Notes: a model not told the origin generated them from the sequence alone. DNA of 64,000 nt from Actinomadura macra NBRC 14102 (GCF_001552215.1 NZ_BCQT01000009.1:496001-560000), one strand, 5' to 3'; positions 1-8,717 are shown, counted from the first letter of the stretch. A program made the numbers and translations.

Positions 1-1
1 C

Positions 2-148
2 AACCTGGAGGACCTCGACGACGAGGTCGACCTGGACATCGCCCGGGGCGAGCCGCGCAGGCTCAAGGACGGCCCCGCCGCGGCGCTCAACAACTCGTTC
101 GGCTTCGGCGGCCACAACGTGTCGGTCGCCTTCCAGCGAGCCGTCTGA
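2..148 (+). CDS. fabF: beta-ketoacyl-ACP synthase II, C-terminal fragment
   Basis: Only the last 48 residues are in the window; the gene continues off the left edge. The visible tail carries the NNSFGFGGHNVS motif typical of condensing enzymes of the FabF/KasA type, in which the Phe-Gly-rich loop and following strand close the active site that elongates acyl-ACP with malonyl-ACP in fatty acid synthesis. It reads in frame to a TGA. A DUF3145 gene lies immediately downstream on the opposite strand, a neighbour commonly seen beside fabF in actinobacteria. The family assignment is firm; whether it is FabF proper or a KasA/KasB-like paralogue cannot be decided from this fragment. Confidence 0.85.
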   Translation, partial: NLEDLDDEVDLDIARGEPRRLKDGPAAALNNSFGFGGHNVSVAFQRAV

Positions 149-455
149 GCTTCCTCGGATCGCGCCCCCTAGGGCGCTCCCGACGTGACCGTTCTCGGCG
201 GCCGGGGCCGGGTCCGGCACCCGCGCCGGTCAGGAGCCGTCACGCCATCGGCAGGCTGGCGGGCGCGCCGTAGGGGTGACCGCCACCCGCTGCGGCTTGG
301 CTGCCGCCATCCACACCGCATCCCTCTCTGGAGTCACAGAAGCGCACCCCGGGTCAGGCGAGCCCCACTGGGAAGATCGCGAAGCGATGACGCGGTCGCC
401 CAAGCACGGTCAAGGGGGCGAGCCGCCAGGCGAGCCCCCTTGGGCCGGGATTGCA
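149..455. other. intergenic stretch with a weak terminator-like hairpin
   Basis: This 307-base stretch lies between the convergent ketosynthase and DUF3145 genes. Shortly after the ketosynthase stop there is a short inverted repeat, GCGCCC at 162-167 and GGGCGC at 172-177 with a 4-base loop, which could act as a weak terminator. Long open frames cross the region on both strands, but their composition (runs of Arg, Gly and Pro) looks like shadow reading of GC-rich DNA. I see no gene here. Confidence 0.5.
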
Positions 456-950
456 TCAAACAGCAGCGTGGAGCCAGCGGACGGGGGCGCCGTCGCCGGC
501 CCTGCGGAAGGGCTCCAGTTCGTTGTCCCACGGGGTGCCGAGGAGCCGGTCGAGCTCGTGTTCCAGCGTCGTCTTGCCGACGGCGGCGTTCGCCATCACC
601 GCACGGAGCCGGTCTTCGGGGACCATGATGTCGCCGCTGGCCCCGATGACGCCCGTGAACACCCCGAGGGACGGGGTGAAGCTGTAGCGGACGCCGTCGC
701 AGCCCGGCGTGGGGTCCTCGGTGGCCTCGAAACGCAGCAGTTTCCAATTCCGCAGCGCGGACGTGATGCCCGCCGCGGTGCCCGGCTTGCCCTCCCAATG
801 AAGCTCGGCGCGCAGCGTTCCCGGGGCCGCCGCCTGATCGGCCCACTCAAGGGAAACGGGCACACCGAGAACACCTGCGGCGGCCCACTCGACATGCGGG
901 CTCAGCGCAGGTGGCGCGGAGTGGACGTAGAAAACGCCACGTGCGGTCAC
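456..950 (-). CDS. DUF3145 family protein
   Basis: A 164-residue protein starting MTARGVFYVHSAP and matching the actinobacterial DUF3145 family in length and in its opening and closing segments. The function of the family is unknown. It has no signal peptide or membrane segment and should be cytosolic. The GTG start at 950 is chosen because a perfect AGGAGG ribosome binding site lies at 955-960, four bases upstream. It faces the ketosynthase gene tail-to-tail, an arrangement recurrent in actinobacteria, which hints at a housekeeping role near fatty acid synthesis; that is inference. Confidence 0.85.
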   Translation of the reverse strand: MTARGVFYVHSAPPALSPHVEWAAAGVLGVPVSLEWADQAAAPGTLRAELHWEGKPGTAAGITSALRNWKLLRFEATEDPTPGCDGVRYSFTPSLGVFTGVIGASGDIMVPEDRLRAVMANAAVGKTTLEHELDRLLGTPWDNELEPFRRAGDGAPVRWLHAAV

Positions 951-1081
951 CGGACCTCCTGGATCTGTACCGAGGCTCGTCTTCCCCTACGGCCTCGTAC
1001 GTCCCAAGACGGCGTCCGCGTCCCTCATTGTGCATCATCGGCACCGGTCGCACCACCGTGAGTTGGCTGTTTGTCGAACGC

Positions 1082-1110
1082 TTGACCACGGGATGCACAC
1101 CGTTCATCGT
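1082..1110 (+). promoter_or_regulatory. candidate promoter for the S8 protease gene
   Basis: TTGACC at 1082-1087 is a good -35 hexamer; 17 bases further lies CATCGT at 1105-1110, a poor -10. It sits about 100 bases before the protease start on the right strand. Weak, pattern-based evidence only. Confidence 0.25.
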
Positions 1111-1208
1111 GCCCGGACGTCCAGAGTAGGCGTTTCGGGGTGCACGGTACAGCGGAAGGTGCACGATGGGCGCGGGAAGCGGTCGGCGCTGGTGAGAGGC
1201 GAGGACCG

Positions 1209-2345
1209 ATGATCGATCAGCAGGCACGGTTGGAGCGGCTGTTGGCGCGGCACCCCGACGCGGCGATGGTGGAGCCGGTACCGGGACGGCCCGCGCTGGT
1301 CCGCCGTGACCAGATTCTCGTCGCCGGGCACGACGCCGGCGCGGCCGAGGACGCGGTGCGCCACTGGTACGACTCGCGGCACGACGAGGAGGGGGTCACC
1401 CGGCTGCGGCTGCGGGCTCCGGCGAAGGTGGACGTGTGCGAGCTCGCCGTCCAACTGGCCGGAGACGGTCGGCACCGCAGGCTGGCCGTGTCGCCCAACC
1501 ATCTCGTCCTGGGGCAGCCAATGTGGTGGAGCGGGCCCGCGGGCCTGCCGCGCCCGTCCCGTCCTGTACCGGCCCCTGAGGGCGGGCGCGCGCGCAGGGA
1601 CGTGACGGTCGCGATCCTGGACACGGGTCTGTCGCCCCACCCGTGGTACGCGGACACGGACTGGTTCCGCGAGCAGCGCGACGAGGTGGCCGAGGACCTC
1701 GACGCGGACCTGGACTGCGAGCTGGACGCGCAGGCCGGGCACGGCACGTTCATCGCGGGCGTCGTGCTGCGGCACGCGCCGTCCGCACGGCTGCGGGCGG
1801 TGCGCGTCATCGGCGGGGACGGCGTCGGCGACGAGGCCGGGGTGATCCGCGCGCTGGCGGGACTTGCGGCCGGGGCCGGGGCGGACGTCGTCAACCTCTC
1901 GCTCGGATGCCATACGTTCGACGACCGTCCGTCCCCGGTGCTGGCGCGGACCGTCGCCGCGCTGGCCCGCCGGACGGTGGTGGTGGCGTGCGCGGGCAAC
2001 GCGGCGACCGACCGGCCGTTCTGGCCCGCCGCGCTCAAGCCGGTGATCGGCGTCGCGGCGCTGGACGGCGACGACCGCGCCGCGTTCTCCAACTACGGCT
2101 GGTGGGTGGACGCGTGCGCGCAGGGCGTGGACGTGGCCAGCAGCTACGTGACCTTCGACGGCCGGACGGACTTCGAGGGCTACGCGACATGGAGTGGCAC
2201 CTCCTTCGCGGCGCCGGCGGTCGCGGGACGGATCGCCGGGAAGGCGGCCGCGGAGGATCTCGACGCGGCGACGGCGGCGGACCAGGTCCTCGACCGGGCG
2301 GACGGCGCCGTCCTGCCCGACCTCGGTGTGCTCATCGATTCCTGA
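1209..2345 (+). CDS. S8 family subtilisin-like serine protease (cytoplasmic)
   Basis: A 378-residue serine protease of the subtilisin family. The catalytic triad is intact: Asp138 in ILDTG, His178 in GHGT and Ser332 in SGTSFAAP, with the oxyanion Asn264 in ACAGN. There is no signal peptide or membrane anchor, so unlike most subtilisins it should act inside the cell. Residues 1-130 form a non-catalytic N-terminal region that could be an inhibitory or sensing domain. The ATG at 1209 is preferred over upstream starts because GAGGCGAGGA lies just before it. It precedes a sigma factor, a small beta-rich protein and a CHAT protease gene on the same strand, and this context suggests a regulated proteolysis role in that module. 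Confidence 0.88.
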   Translation: MIDQQARLERLLARHPDAAMVEPVPGRPALVRRDQILVAGHDAGAAEDAVRHWYDSRHDEEGVTRLRLRAPAKVDVCELAVQLAGDGRHRRLAVSPNHLVLGQPMWWSGPAGLPRPSRPVPAPEGGRARRDVTVAILDTGLSPHPWYADTDWFREQRDEVAEDLDADLDCELDAQAGHGTFIAGVVLRHAPSARLRAVRVIGGDGVGDEAGVIRALAGLAAGAGADVVNLSLGCHTFDDRPSPVLARTVAALARRTVVVACAGNAATDRPFWPAALKPVIGVAALDGDDRAAFSNYGWWVDACAQGVDVASSYVTFDGRTDFEGYATWSGTSFAAPAVAGRIAGKAAAEDLDAATAADQVLDRADGAVLPDLGVLIDS

Positions 2346-2365
2346 GCACGGGATGGCGCCGATTC

Positions 2366-2390
2366 GGTAACTGAGCGTGCGCATACCGTC
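2366..2390 (+). promoter_or_regulatory. possible ECF-type promoter before the sigma factor gene
   Basis: GGTAAC at 2366-2371 and CGTC at 2387-2390 are spaced 15 bases apart, resembling the GGAAC/CGTC elements used by many ECF sigma factors. Its position in the 97-base gap upstream of the sigma gene would fit autoregulation. The spacing is slightly short and this is a pattern match by eye. Confidence 0.28.
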
Positions 2391-2442
2391 ACCATCGTTC
2401 TAGGGTGGAGTGCGCGGGGGGGCCGCGAAGGGAGTCTTTGGG

Positions 2443-2976
2443 GTGCCCCTGCACAACGATGGCACGGAATCGCTGGTGGTCCGGGCCCGCGACGGCGACG
2501 GCGCCGCGTGGGCCCGGCTGGTCGAGCGTTACAGCCCGATGCTGTGGACGATCGCGCGCGGGCACGGGCTGAACGACGCCGACTCGGGCGACGTGGTGCA
2601 GACCGCGTGGCTGCGGCTCGTGGAGCGGCTGGACGAGCTGCGTGATCCCCCCGCGGTCGGTGGCTGGCTCGCGACCACCGCCCGTCACGAGAGCGCACGC
2701 CTGGCGGCCCGGCGGGGCCGTGACCTCCCGTCGTCCGCCGCACCGGTCGTCGCTGCGCTCGACCGCGCTCCCGACCAGGTGGTGATGGCCCGCGAGCGCC
2801 TCGGTCAGGTCGCCGCCGCCCTCTCGGCGCTCCCTCGCCGCTGCCAGATGCTGCTGCGGCTGGTCGCGCAGGCCGCCTGTCAGGCCGAGTTGGCGGCGGC
2901 GCTGCGCATACCGGTCGGCAGCGTCGGCCCGACGCGCGCGCGGTGTCTCGCCACGCTGCGCAGGCTCGTCCGGTGA
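2443..2976 (+). CDS. ECF-like RNA polymerase sigma factor
   Basis: A 177-residue sigma-70 family protein. The first half holds a region 2-like segment (AWARLVERYSPMLWTIARGH through the DVVQTAWLRLVERLDEL helix). The second half (from about residue 115) holds a region 4 helix-turn-helix with LPRRCQMLLRL and a recognition helix around IPVGSVGPTRARCL. The length and two-domain layout match ECF-type factors in actinobacteria. The GTG start at 2443 follows AAGGGAG at 2428-2434. Its stop overlaps the next start by four bases (GTGA). No anti-sigma factor is recognisable, so the adjacent small protein or the proteases may control it; that is inference. Confidence 0.85.
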   Translation: MPLHNDGTESLVVRARDGDGAAWARLVERYSPMLWTIARGHGLNDADSGDVVQTAWLRLVERLDELRDPPAVGGWLATTARHESARLAARRGRDLPSSAAPVVAALDRAPDQVVMARERLGQVAAALSALPRRCQMLLRLVAQAACQAELAAALRIPVGSVGPTRARCLATLRRLVR

Positions 2977-3422
2977 ACGAGGACGACCTGCTGGCGCAGG
3001 TGCGGGCGGCGTTCGAGGCATTCGACCCGATTCCGGAGAGCGTCCTGTCCGCGGGACGCTCCGCGATCGGGTGGCGGGTGCCGTCCGCGGTGCTGGCCGG
3101 GCTCGCCGCCGACCGGACCGGGCCCGTGGAAGCGGGGGTCCGGGGCGGGACGTCCCGCGCGCTGACGTTCACCTGCCCCGGTCTGAGGCTGGAGGTCGAG
3201 GTGACCGGGGCGGGGCGGCACCGCGAGGTCACCGGACGGCTCGACCCGCCCGCTCCCGCGCTGGTCGAGGTCCGCCATCCGGACGTTACACCGGGAGGGC
3301 TGACGGCCCGCGCCGAGTCCGACGGGCTGTTCTGCCTCCCGCGCGTACCCGAGGGGCTGACCAGCCTCGTCCTGCGGTTCGCGGACGGGACGTCCATCGT
3401 CACGAGCTGGATCCACCTGTGA
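2973..3422 (+). CDS. small protein with beta-rich C-terminus, CHAT-module partner
   Basis: A 149-residue cytosolic protein beginning MNEDDLLAQVRAAFEAFDP, with a helical N-terminal half and a C-terminal half that reads like a carboxypeptidase-regulatory or Ig-like beta sandwich (LVEVRHPD, ARAESDGLFCLPRVPEG, ending SWIHL). I recall this as a recurrent actinobacterial family encoded next to sigma factors and TPR-CHAT proteins; no function is established that I know of. It starts on a GTG overlapping the sigma factor stop and its own TGA overlaps the CHAT start, so the three are translationally coupled. It could be the anti-sigma element, or a substrate or adaptor for the CHAT protease. Confidence 0.75.
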   Translation: MNEDDLLAQVRAAFEAFDPIPESVLSAGRSAIGWRVPSAVLAGLAADRTGPVEAGVRGGTSRALTFTCPGLRLEVEVTGAGRHREVTGRLDPPAPALVEVRHPDVTPGGLTARAESDGLFCLPRVPEGLTSLVLRFADGTSIVTSWIHL

Positions 3423-5968
3423 GCGCGCCCGGCGAACGCGCGCTGCTGCGTCTGGCGGCCATGGCCCCCACGACCGCGCGCACCCGCGCCTTGACCCTCC
3501 TCGAACGCGCGGTCACCGCGTCCGAGGAGATCCTCGCGCTGCGCGTGGCGGGCTTGGCCGCCAAGGAACTGGGCCATCTGGACGAGGGTCTGGGTCATCT
3601 CCGCCATGCCTTGGATCTCGCCGAAGGACGGCGGCCGCCGGGCGACCGCGACGCGTACGCGGCGGCGCAGGTGCGGATGAATCTGGTCGGGCTGCTCGCG
3701 GCGCGGGGCGAGTGCGAGGCGGCGCTCGCGCACGCGTCGGAGGCGGAGCCGGTCCTGAGCGGGCCGGACGCGGATCGGCTGGCCGCGAACAGGGCGTGCG
3801 TGCTCGCGCGTGCCGGGCGGGTCTCCGAGGCGCACGATCTCGCCGCGCGCGCTCTGCCTCGGCTGCGGCACGGGAACGACCCGGCGACGCTGAGTGGTCT
3901 GCTCACCAATCTGGGCCTTGCGCGAGCCTTGCGCGGGGACTTCGACGATGCGGAGCAGGCTCTAGCAGAGGCGGTCGCGGTGGGTGAGGCAGCGGGTTTG
4001 CGCCACCAAACGGCGATGGCCAAGGGCAACATGGCCTTCGTAGTGTCCCGACGTGGGGACGTACCGCGCGCGCTTCGGCTCTTCGCTGAGGCCGAGCCCC
4101 AACTGACTGGCGAACGCCTGGCGCAGTGCCGTTTCGACCAGGCGGAGACCCTCATCGTCGCGGGCCTGCCAGGCGAGGCCCGTCCGGTCCTTGAGGAGGC
4201 TCTGGCAGCGGCTACAGCGAACGGGTACCGGTGTGACGTCGCGGACGGCCTGCTTCTTCTCGCCCACGCCGAACTTGCCGATGGCCTGCCCGGACGGGCG
4301 GCGGGCACGGCCGAGCGGGCACGGGACAAGTTCGCCGGGCAGGAGCGCACCGGATGGATGCTGCTCGCCGAGCACGTGCTGCTCCGCGCGAGGTGGGTCT
4401 CCGGGGAGCGCTCGGAGGCCCTTCTCGACACGGCGGTGGCCACGGCGGAAGGGCTGGACGACTGCGGCTGGAGCGATGCGGCGGCGGACGCCCGTATCGT
4501 CGCAGCGCGCGTGGCGATCGCGCAGGGCAGGCCGGCGGGCGATCTGCTCAGGGTGGTCGGCCGGATGCGCGGACCCGCCGCTGCCAAGATCTCCGCCTGG
4601 CACGCCATCGCCCTCGAACGATCGGCCAAGGACGACCATAGAGGCGCCATCGAGGCGGTTCAGGCCGGTCTCCGGGTGACCGAGGAGCACGCCGAGGTGC
4701 TCGGTGCTCTGGACCTGCGGGCCCGGGCGGCCGGATTCGCGACCGAACTCGCGGAACTCGGCCTGAGCCTGGCCGGCTCCGCGCAAGAGCTGCTCGCTCT
4801 GGAGGAACGGCGCCGTGTACTCGCGCGTCCGGTGCGGGTCCGTCCGCCCAAGGAGCCCGGACGGGCCGCGGCACTGGCCGCACTGCGGGCGCTGAGCGTC
4901 GAGCACACGGCCGACACTGCGCGCGGCGGGGTTCCGTCGGTCCTGTCGGAGGACCTGGTCGCCCTGGAGGCCCAGGTGATGGCGCACACGCGCCGTCGGA
5001 CGCCCGACGGGCTGCCGAGCCACTGCCCCGACATCGGTGAGATCGCCGCCGCGCTGGACGGTCGCGCGCTCGTCGAACTGGTCGCGATCGGGCCCGAACT
5101 GCACGCCGTGACGGTCACCGACGGGCGCGTCCGCCGACGGCGCCTCGGGCCGTGGGACGCGGCCAGCCACGACATCGGCATGGCCCGCTTCGCGCTGCGC
5201 CGCCTGGCTGCGGATGAGGACGACCCGCAGGCCGTCGCGGCCTTGGTCCACTCCAGCACTCGTCTGGAACGTCTCCTGCTGGCCCCACTGCGCGCGGACC
5301 TCGGCGACCGTGAACTGGTCATCGCCCCGACCGGGCTGCTTCACGGTCTGCCTTGGGCGACGCTGCCGTTCCTGGCCGGACGTCCGTTCACGGTCGCCCC
5401 CTCCGCGGGCGCGTGGTTGCGTGCCTGTGCGGTCACTCGTCCGACCGGCCATGTCGTCCTCGCAAGTGGGCCCGACCTGATGCACACGGCGCGTGAACTC
5501 GACGCACTCCGGCGTGTCTACCCCCACGCTCTCGTCTTGGACGGTCCGGGGGCGCGCGCGGAACATGTCCGTGACGCCATGGACGGTGCCCTGCTCGCCC
5601 ACATCGCTGCCCACGGTGAGTTCCGGCCGGGCAACGCCCTGTTCTCGCTCCTGCGCCTCGCCGACGGCCCGCTGATGGTCCACGACCTGGACGGGCTGTC
5701 CGCGCCGCCGCACGTCATGGTGCTGTCCGCGTGCGACATCGGACGCGCGGACGAGGGCGACGCCGTCCTCGGCATGGCGGGCGTCCTGCTCGCCCTCGGG
5801 ACCGCGACGGTGATCGCCAGTGTCGCCCCCGTCCGGGACGAGGTGACGCCGGAGTTCATGTCCGCCTTCCATGCGGAGCTGGCCGGGGGACGGTCACCGG
5901 CGCGGGCCCTGGCGTCCGTCCGGCGTTCCCCCGGCGTGGCGGGCTTCCTGTGCCTGGGCGCCGGGTGA
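3419..5968 (+). CDS. TPR-CHAT caspase-like protease
   Basis: An 849-residue protein. Roughly residues 20-500 are alpha-helical repeats of TPR type (for example ALTLLERAVTASEEILALRV and repeated A-x-A-L-A blocks). Residues about 600-849 form a CHAT domain, a caspase-like cysteine protease fold. The expected catalytic dyad is present: His732 in HIAAHGEF and Cys772 in VLSACDIGR. CHAT proteases are known in bacterial conflict and signalling systems (for example Craspase), where TPRs gate the protease. Translation starts at GTG 3419, overlapping the previous stop. No signal peptide. The target is unknown; the coupled small protein, the sigma factor and the S8 protease are candidates. Confidence 0.88.
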   Translation: MSAPGERALLRLAAMAPTTARTRALTLLERAVTASEEILALRVAGLAAKELGHLDEGLGHLRHALDLAEGRRPPGDRDAYAAAQVRMNLVGLLAARGECEAALAHASEAEPVLSGPDADRLAANRACVLARAGRVSEAHDLAARALPRLRHGNDPATLSGLLTNLGLARALRGDFDDAEQALAEAVAVGEAAGLRHQTAMAKGNMAFVVSRRGDVPRALRLFAEAEPQLTGERLAQCRFDQAETLIVAGLPGEARPVLEEALAAATANGYRCDVADGLLLLAHAELADGLPGRAAGTAERARDKFAGQERTGWMLLAEHVLLRARWVSGERSEALLDTAVATAEGLDDCGWSDAAADARIVAARVAIAQGRPAGDLLRVVGRMRGPAAAKISAWHAIALERSAKDDHRGAIEAVQAGLRVTEEHAEVLGALDLRARAAGFATELAELGLSLAGSAQELLALEERRRVLARPVRVRPPKEPGRAAALAALRALSVEHTADTARGGVPSVLSEDLVALEAQVMAHTRRRTPDGLPSHCPDIGEIAAALDGRALVELVAIGPELHAVTVTDGRVRRRRLGPWDAASHDIGMARFALRRLAADEDDPQAVAALVHSSTRLERLLLAPLRADLGDRELVIAPTGLLHGLPWATLPFLAGRPFTVAPSAGAWLRACAVTRPTGHVVLASGPDLMHTARELDALRRVYPHALVLDGPGARAEHVRDAMDGALLAHIAAHGEFRPGNALFSLLRLADGPLMVHDLDGLSAPPHVMVLSACDIGRADEGDAVLGMAGVLLALGTATVIASVAPVRDEVTPEFMSAFHAELAGGRSPARALASVRRSPGVAGFLCLGAG

Positions 5969-5980
5969 CGCCGGACGCGG

Positions 5981-6868
5981 TCAGGAGTCGCCGGTGGCCA
6001 CCGGATGCGCGGAGTCGGCCACCCAGTTCGACCAGGAGCCGACATAGAGGGCGGCCGGGATGCCGGCGAGATTGAGCGCGAGGATCTCGTGCGCGGCCGT
6101 CACGCCGGAGCCGCAGTAGGCACCGACGTCCAGGGCGTCGGTCGCGCCGAGCTTGGCGAAGCGCTCGCGGAGCAGGCTCGGTGGCAGGAAGCGGCCGTCC
6201 ACGCCGACGTTGCCGGACGTGGGGGCGTTCCGCGCGCCCGGGATGTGCCCGGCGACGGGGTCGACGGGCTCCTGCTCGCCACGGAAGCGCTCGGCGGCGC
6301 GAGCGTCCAGCAGGACGCCCGCGCGGGCCAGCGCCGCGGCGCCCTCGGCGTCCAGGACCGGCAGCCGTCCGGGGTCGGCGATGAAGTCGCCCGGCTTGAC
6401 CTTCGGGTCGTCCGTGGTCACCGCGTGACCGGCCTCCGTCCATGCCCGGTACCCGCCGTCCAGGACGCGGACGCGGTCATGGCCGAAGTAGCGCAGCGAC
6501 CACCAGACCCGCGCGGCGGCGGTGGAGTCGGCGTCGTCATAGACCACGACCAGCCGGTCCGCCGAGACGCCGGCGCGGCGCATGGCGGCCTCGAAGTCCC
6601 CAGACGCGGGCAGCGGATGCCGGCCGCCCGCCCCGGGCGGCCCCGCCACGTCGCGGTCCAGGTCGACGAAGACCGCGCCGGGCAGGTGTCCCTTGCGGTA
6701 GGACTCGATTCCCGGCGGCCCCGCCAGGTGCCACCGTACGTCCAGCAGGACCACGGGTGTCTGTCGCCGGAGCAGCCGGTCCAGCGCAGGCACTTCGATG
6801 AGAGGATGCACCTCGCCAGTCTGACCGGGGTTGCCCCAATTCGGGAGGGGCGAATTCTGGTTCGTCAC
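5981..6868 (-). CDS. sseA: thiosulfate/3-mercaptopyruvate sulfurtransferase
   Basis: A 295-residue tandem rhodanese protein: an inactive N-terminal rhodanese fold with DVRWHL and an active C-terminal domain with the persulfide loop CGSGVTA. The CGSG(V/T)T loop is characteristic of mercaptopyruvate sulfurtransferases such as SseA; rhodaneses proper usually have CRKGVTA. It transfers sulfur from 3-mercaptopyruvate or thiosulfate to cyanide or thiol acceptors in the cytosol. The GTG at 6868 lacks a Shine-Dalgarno but has TAGGCT six bases upstream, suggesting a leaderless transcript; an internal GTG about 20 codons later is an alternative start. It converges on the CHAT gene with only 12 bases between. 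Confidence 0.88.
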   Translation of the reverse strand: MTNQNSPLPNWGNPGQTGEVHPLIEVPALDRLLRRQTPVVLLDVRWHLAGPPGIESYRKGHLPGAVFVDLDRDVAGPPGAGGRHPLPASGDFEAAMRRAGVSADRLVVVYDDADSTAAARVWWSLRYFGHDRVRVLDGGYRAWTEAGHAVTTDDPKVKPGDFIADPGRLPVLDAEGAAALARAGVLLDARAAERFRGEQEPVDPVAGHIPGARNAPTSGNVGVDGRFLPPSLLRERFAKLGATDALDVGAYCGSGVTAAHEILALNLAGIPAALYVGSWSNWVADSAHPVATGDS

Positions 6869-6874
6869 TCTCAG

Positions 6875-6880
6875 AGCCTA
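6875..6880 (-). promoter_or_regulatory. leaderless-type -10 element of the sulfurtransferase gene
   Basis: TAGGCT on the minus strand lies six bases before the GTG start, the spacing expected when transcription begins at the start codon. No convincing -35 is seen. Confidence 0.35.
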
Positions 6881-6929
6881 GGCATCCGGCATCGGCGGCG
6901 CCGTCACGACGCGACACGACACGACGGTG

Positions 6930-8051
6930 TCAGGGCCGGGACGTACTGAGAAGCGGGATCAGCAGCTCCGCCGGGACGAGTGAGCCGTGCATACCGACCA
7001 TCCGCTCCAGCCACGGTTCGCGCTCGGACGCCACGATCGCCAGGTCCGCACGCGGGACGGCGATCACGTCGCCGACGCGCTCCGCCATGCCGGGATCGAG
7101 CGGGCCGAACCAGCCGCCCTCGACGGCCTCGTCCCGCGACACGACCCAGGCGCGGTCGCCGAGCACATCCGCCCAGGCGGCGAGGACATCGGCCTGGGCG
7201 CCGGGTTCGGTGTAGACGTAGCGGGCGCGGGCGTCCCCGCCGAGCAGCGCGACGCCGTCCCGCAACCCGGGGACGGTGTCGGCGTCCACCCGCTCGGACG
7301 GATCGACCATGCCGTGGTCGGCGGTCACGTACAGCGCCGACCCGGCGGGCAGGACGGCGGCGATCTGCTGCGCGAGGACGTCCACGAACCGCAGGTGGTG
7401 GCGCCAGTCGGCGGACGCGACGCCGAACCGGTGGCCGGTCGAGTCCAGATCGGCGTGGTAGGCGGTCACGAACGACCGGGCGCCCCGGCGCAACGCCTCC
7501 TCCGCCCGCCCGACGAGCTGGCCGAGGCTCTCGGCGCCCAGATAGTCGGCACCGCGGGCGGTGGCGCGGCTCAGGCCCGTGCCCCGGTACTGGCCGAGCG
7601 CCACGTAGGCGACCTCGACCCCGTCCGCCGCGGCCCGCTCGTACACGGTCGGGGCGGGTTGGAACTCTCGCGGGTCGACCGAGTCGTCCCGCCACCGCAG
7701 GCAGTTGAGCAGCCGTCCGGTCCCCGGGACCGCCACCTGCACGCCGAGCAGCCCGTGCCCGCCCGGCGGCAGCCCGGTGGCCAGCGAGCCCAGGCTGGTG
7801 ACGGTCGTCGCCGGGAACCCGGCCGTGATCGGACGGCCGTCCATCGCGTTCAGGAAGGGCGCCTCGTCCGGGTGGGCGCGCAGTTGCTCCCAGCCGAGCC
7901 CGTCCACGAGCAGGACGCAGGCGCGCGGCAGTGCGGGCAGGCCGAGCACGTTCACCGCGTCCGGCACGCCCAGCGCGGCCAGGACCGACGGTGGAAGGTC
8001 GGCGAGCGCACCCGTCCCGTACCGGGGCGGGTCAGGTGGTGGAACGCTCAC
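6930..8051 (-). CDS. alkaline phosphatase superfamily phosphodiesterase/pyrophosphatase
   Basis: A 373-residue protein of the nucleotide pyrophosphatase/phosphodiesterase branch of the alkaline phosphatase superfamily. Visible features are LLVDGLGWEQL (first metal-binding Asp), the nucleophile region FPATTVTSLGSLATGL with a Thr, the YHADLDSTGHRFG metal ligands, and TADHGMVD. It has no signal peptide, so it is predicted cytosolic. Substrate unknown. The GTG start overlaps the DUF5998 stop by four bases, so the two genes are translationally coupled; this pair beside a sulfurtransferase is a familiar actinobacterial gene order. Confidence 0.85.
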   Translation of the reverse strand: MSVPPPDPPRYGTGALADLPPSVLAALGVPDAVNVLGLPALPRACVLLVDGLGWEQLRAHPDEAPFLNAMDGRPITAGFPATTVTSLGSLATGLPPGGHGLLGVQVAVPGTGRLLNCLRWRDDSVDPREFQPAPTVYERAAADGVEVAYVALGQYRGTGLSRATARGADYLGAESLGQLVGRAEEALRRGARSFVTAYHADLDSTGHRFGVASADWRHHLRFVDVLAQQIAAVLPAGSALYVTADHGMVDPSERVDADTVPGLRDGVALLGGDARARYVYTEPGAQADVLAAWADVLGDRAWVVSRDEAVEGGWFGPLDPGMAERVGDVIAVPRADLAIVASEREPWLERMVGMHGSLVPAELLIPLLSTSRP

Positions 8052-8629
8052 CGGGCGGTCGCGGCGGACAGTTCCTCGGCGAAGGCCAGGACCTGCCCGA
8101 CGGCCTCCGCACCGTCCGCGGCCTCGCTCACCCGCAGTGACAGGTCGTCGGCCGTGACGCTTCCGGTGTAGCCGTGGTCGGCCTCACAGTTCTCGTCACC
8201 GCAGGTCGCGGGCTCCAGGTCGATGTGGGCGATGGCGCCCCAGCCGATCGTCAGCACCACCTCCGTCGGCGGTACCCCCGGCACGTAGGACGCCGGATCC
8301 GGGACTACCCGGGTCACCGCGACCGACTGGACGCGGTTCAGCCTGACGGCCTCGGTGGTGGTGGACGCGTGCGGCTGGGCCATTCCCTCGCCGGGCGGAT
8401 GCTCGTCGGTGTGACACACCAGCAGCCGGCTCGCCGACAGCACCAGCACGGTCACATGCCGCCGCACCTCCATCGCGGGGTCGAAGGTCGCCTCGTGGTG
8501 GACCACGTAGGCGACGACTCGCTCGTCCCCAATGGCCGACTCGACCGCGTCCGCGACCAGAACCGGGTAGTAGCCGCTGCGCTCGATCGCCGTGCGCAAA
8601 CCGTGAGCGGTCGCTCGGGTTTCCCTCAT
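8048..8629 (-). CDS. DUF5998 family protein
   Basis: A 193-residue cytosolic protein starting MRETRATAHGLRTAIERSGY and ending with a helical tail (EAVGQVLAFAEELSAATAR), matching the conserved actinobacterial DUF5998 family. It contains a Cys-rich stretch ATCGDENCEADHGY, possibly metal-binding. Function unknown. The ATG at 8629 is favoured because reading further upstream only adds a Gly-rich segment that is the antisense of the proline-rich ORF; AGGATGGGGC lies just before the start. It is coupled to the downstream phosphodiesterase gene. Confidence 0.85.
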   Translation of the reverse strand: MRETRATAHGLRTAIERSGYYPVLVADAVESAIGDERVVAYVVHHEATFDPAMEVRRHVTVLVLSASRLLVCHTDEHPPGEGMAQPHASTTTEAVRLNRVQSVAVTRVVPDPASYVPGVPPTEVVLTIGWGAIAHIDLEPATCGDENCEADHGYTGSVTADDLSLRVSEAADGAEAVGQVLAFAEELSAATAR

Positions 8630-8717
8630 GGCCCCATCCTGCCCTGTCCGGGGGCGGACGCGCACATGGCGGCCCGGACGCGTGGTCATCGGCCGTCTCC
8701 CGGGGTACGGGGGAAGC

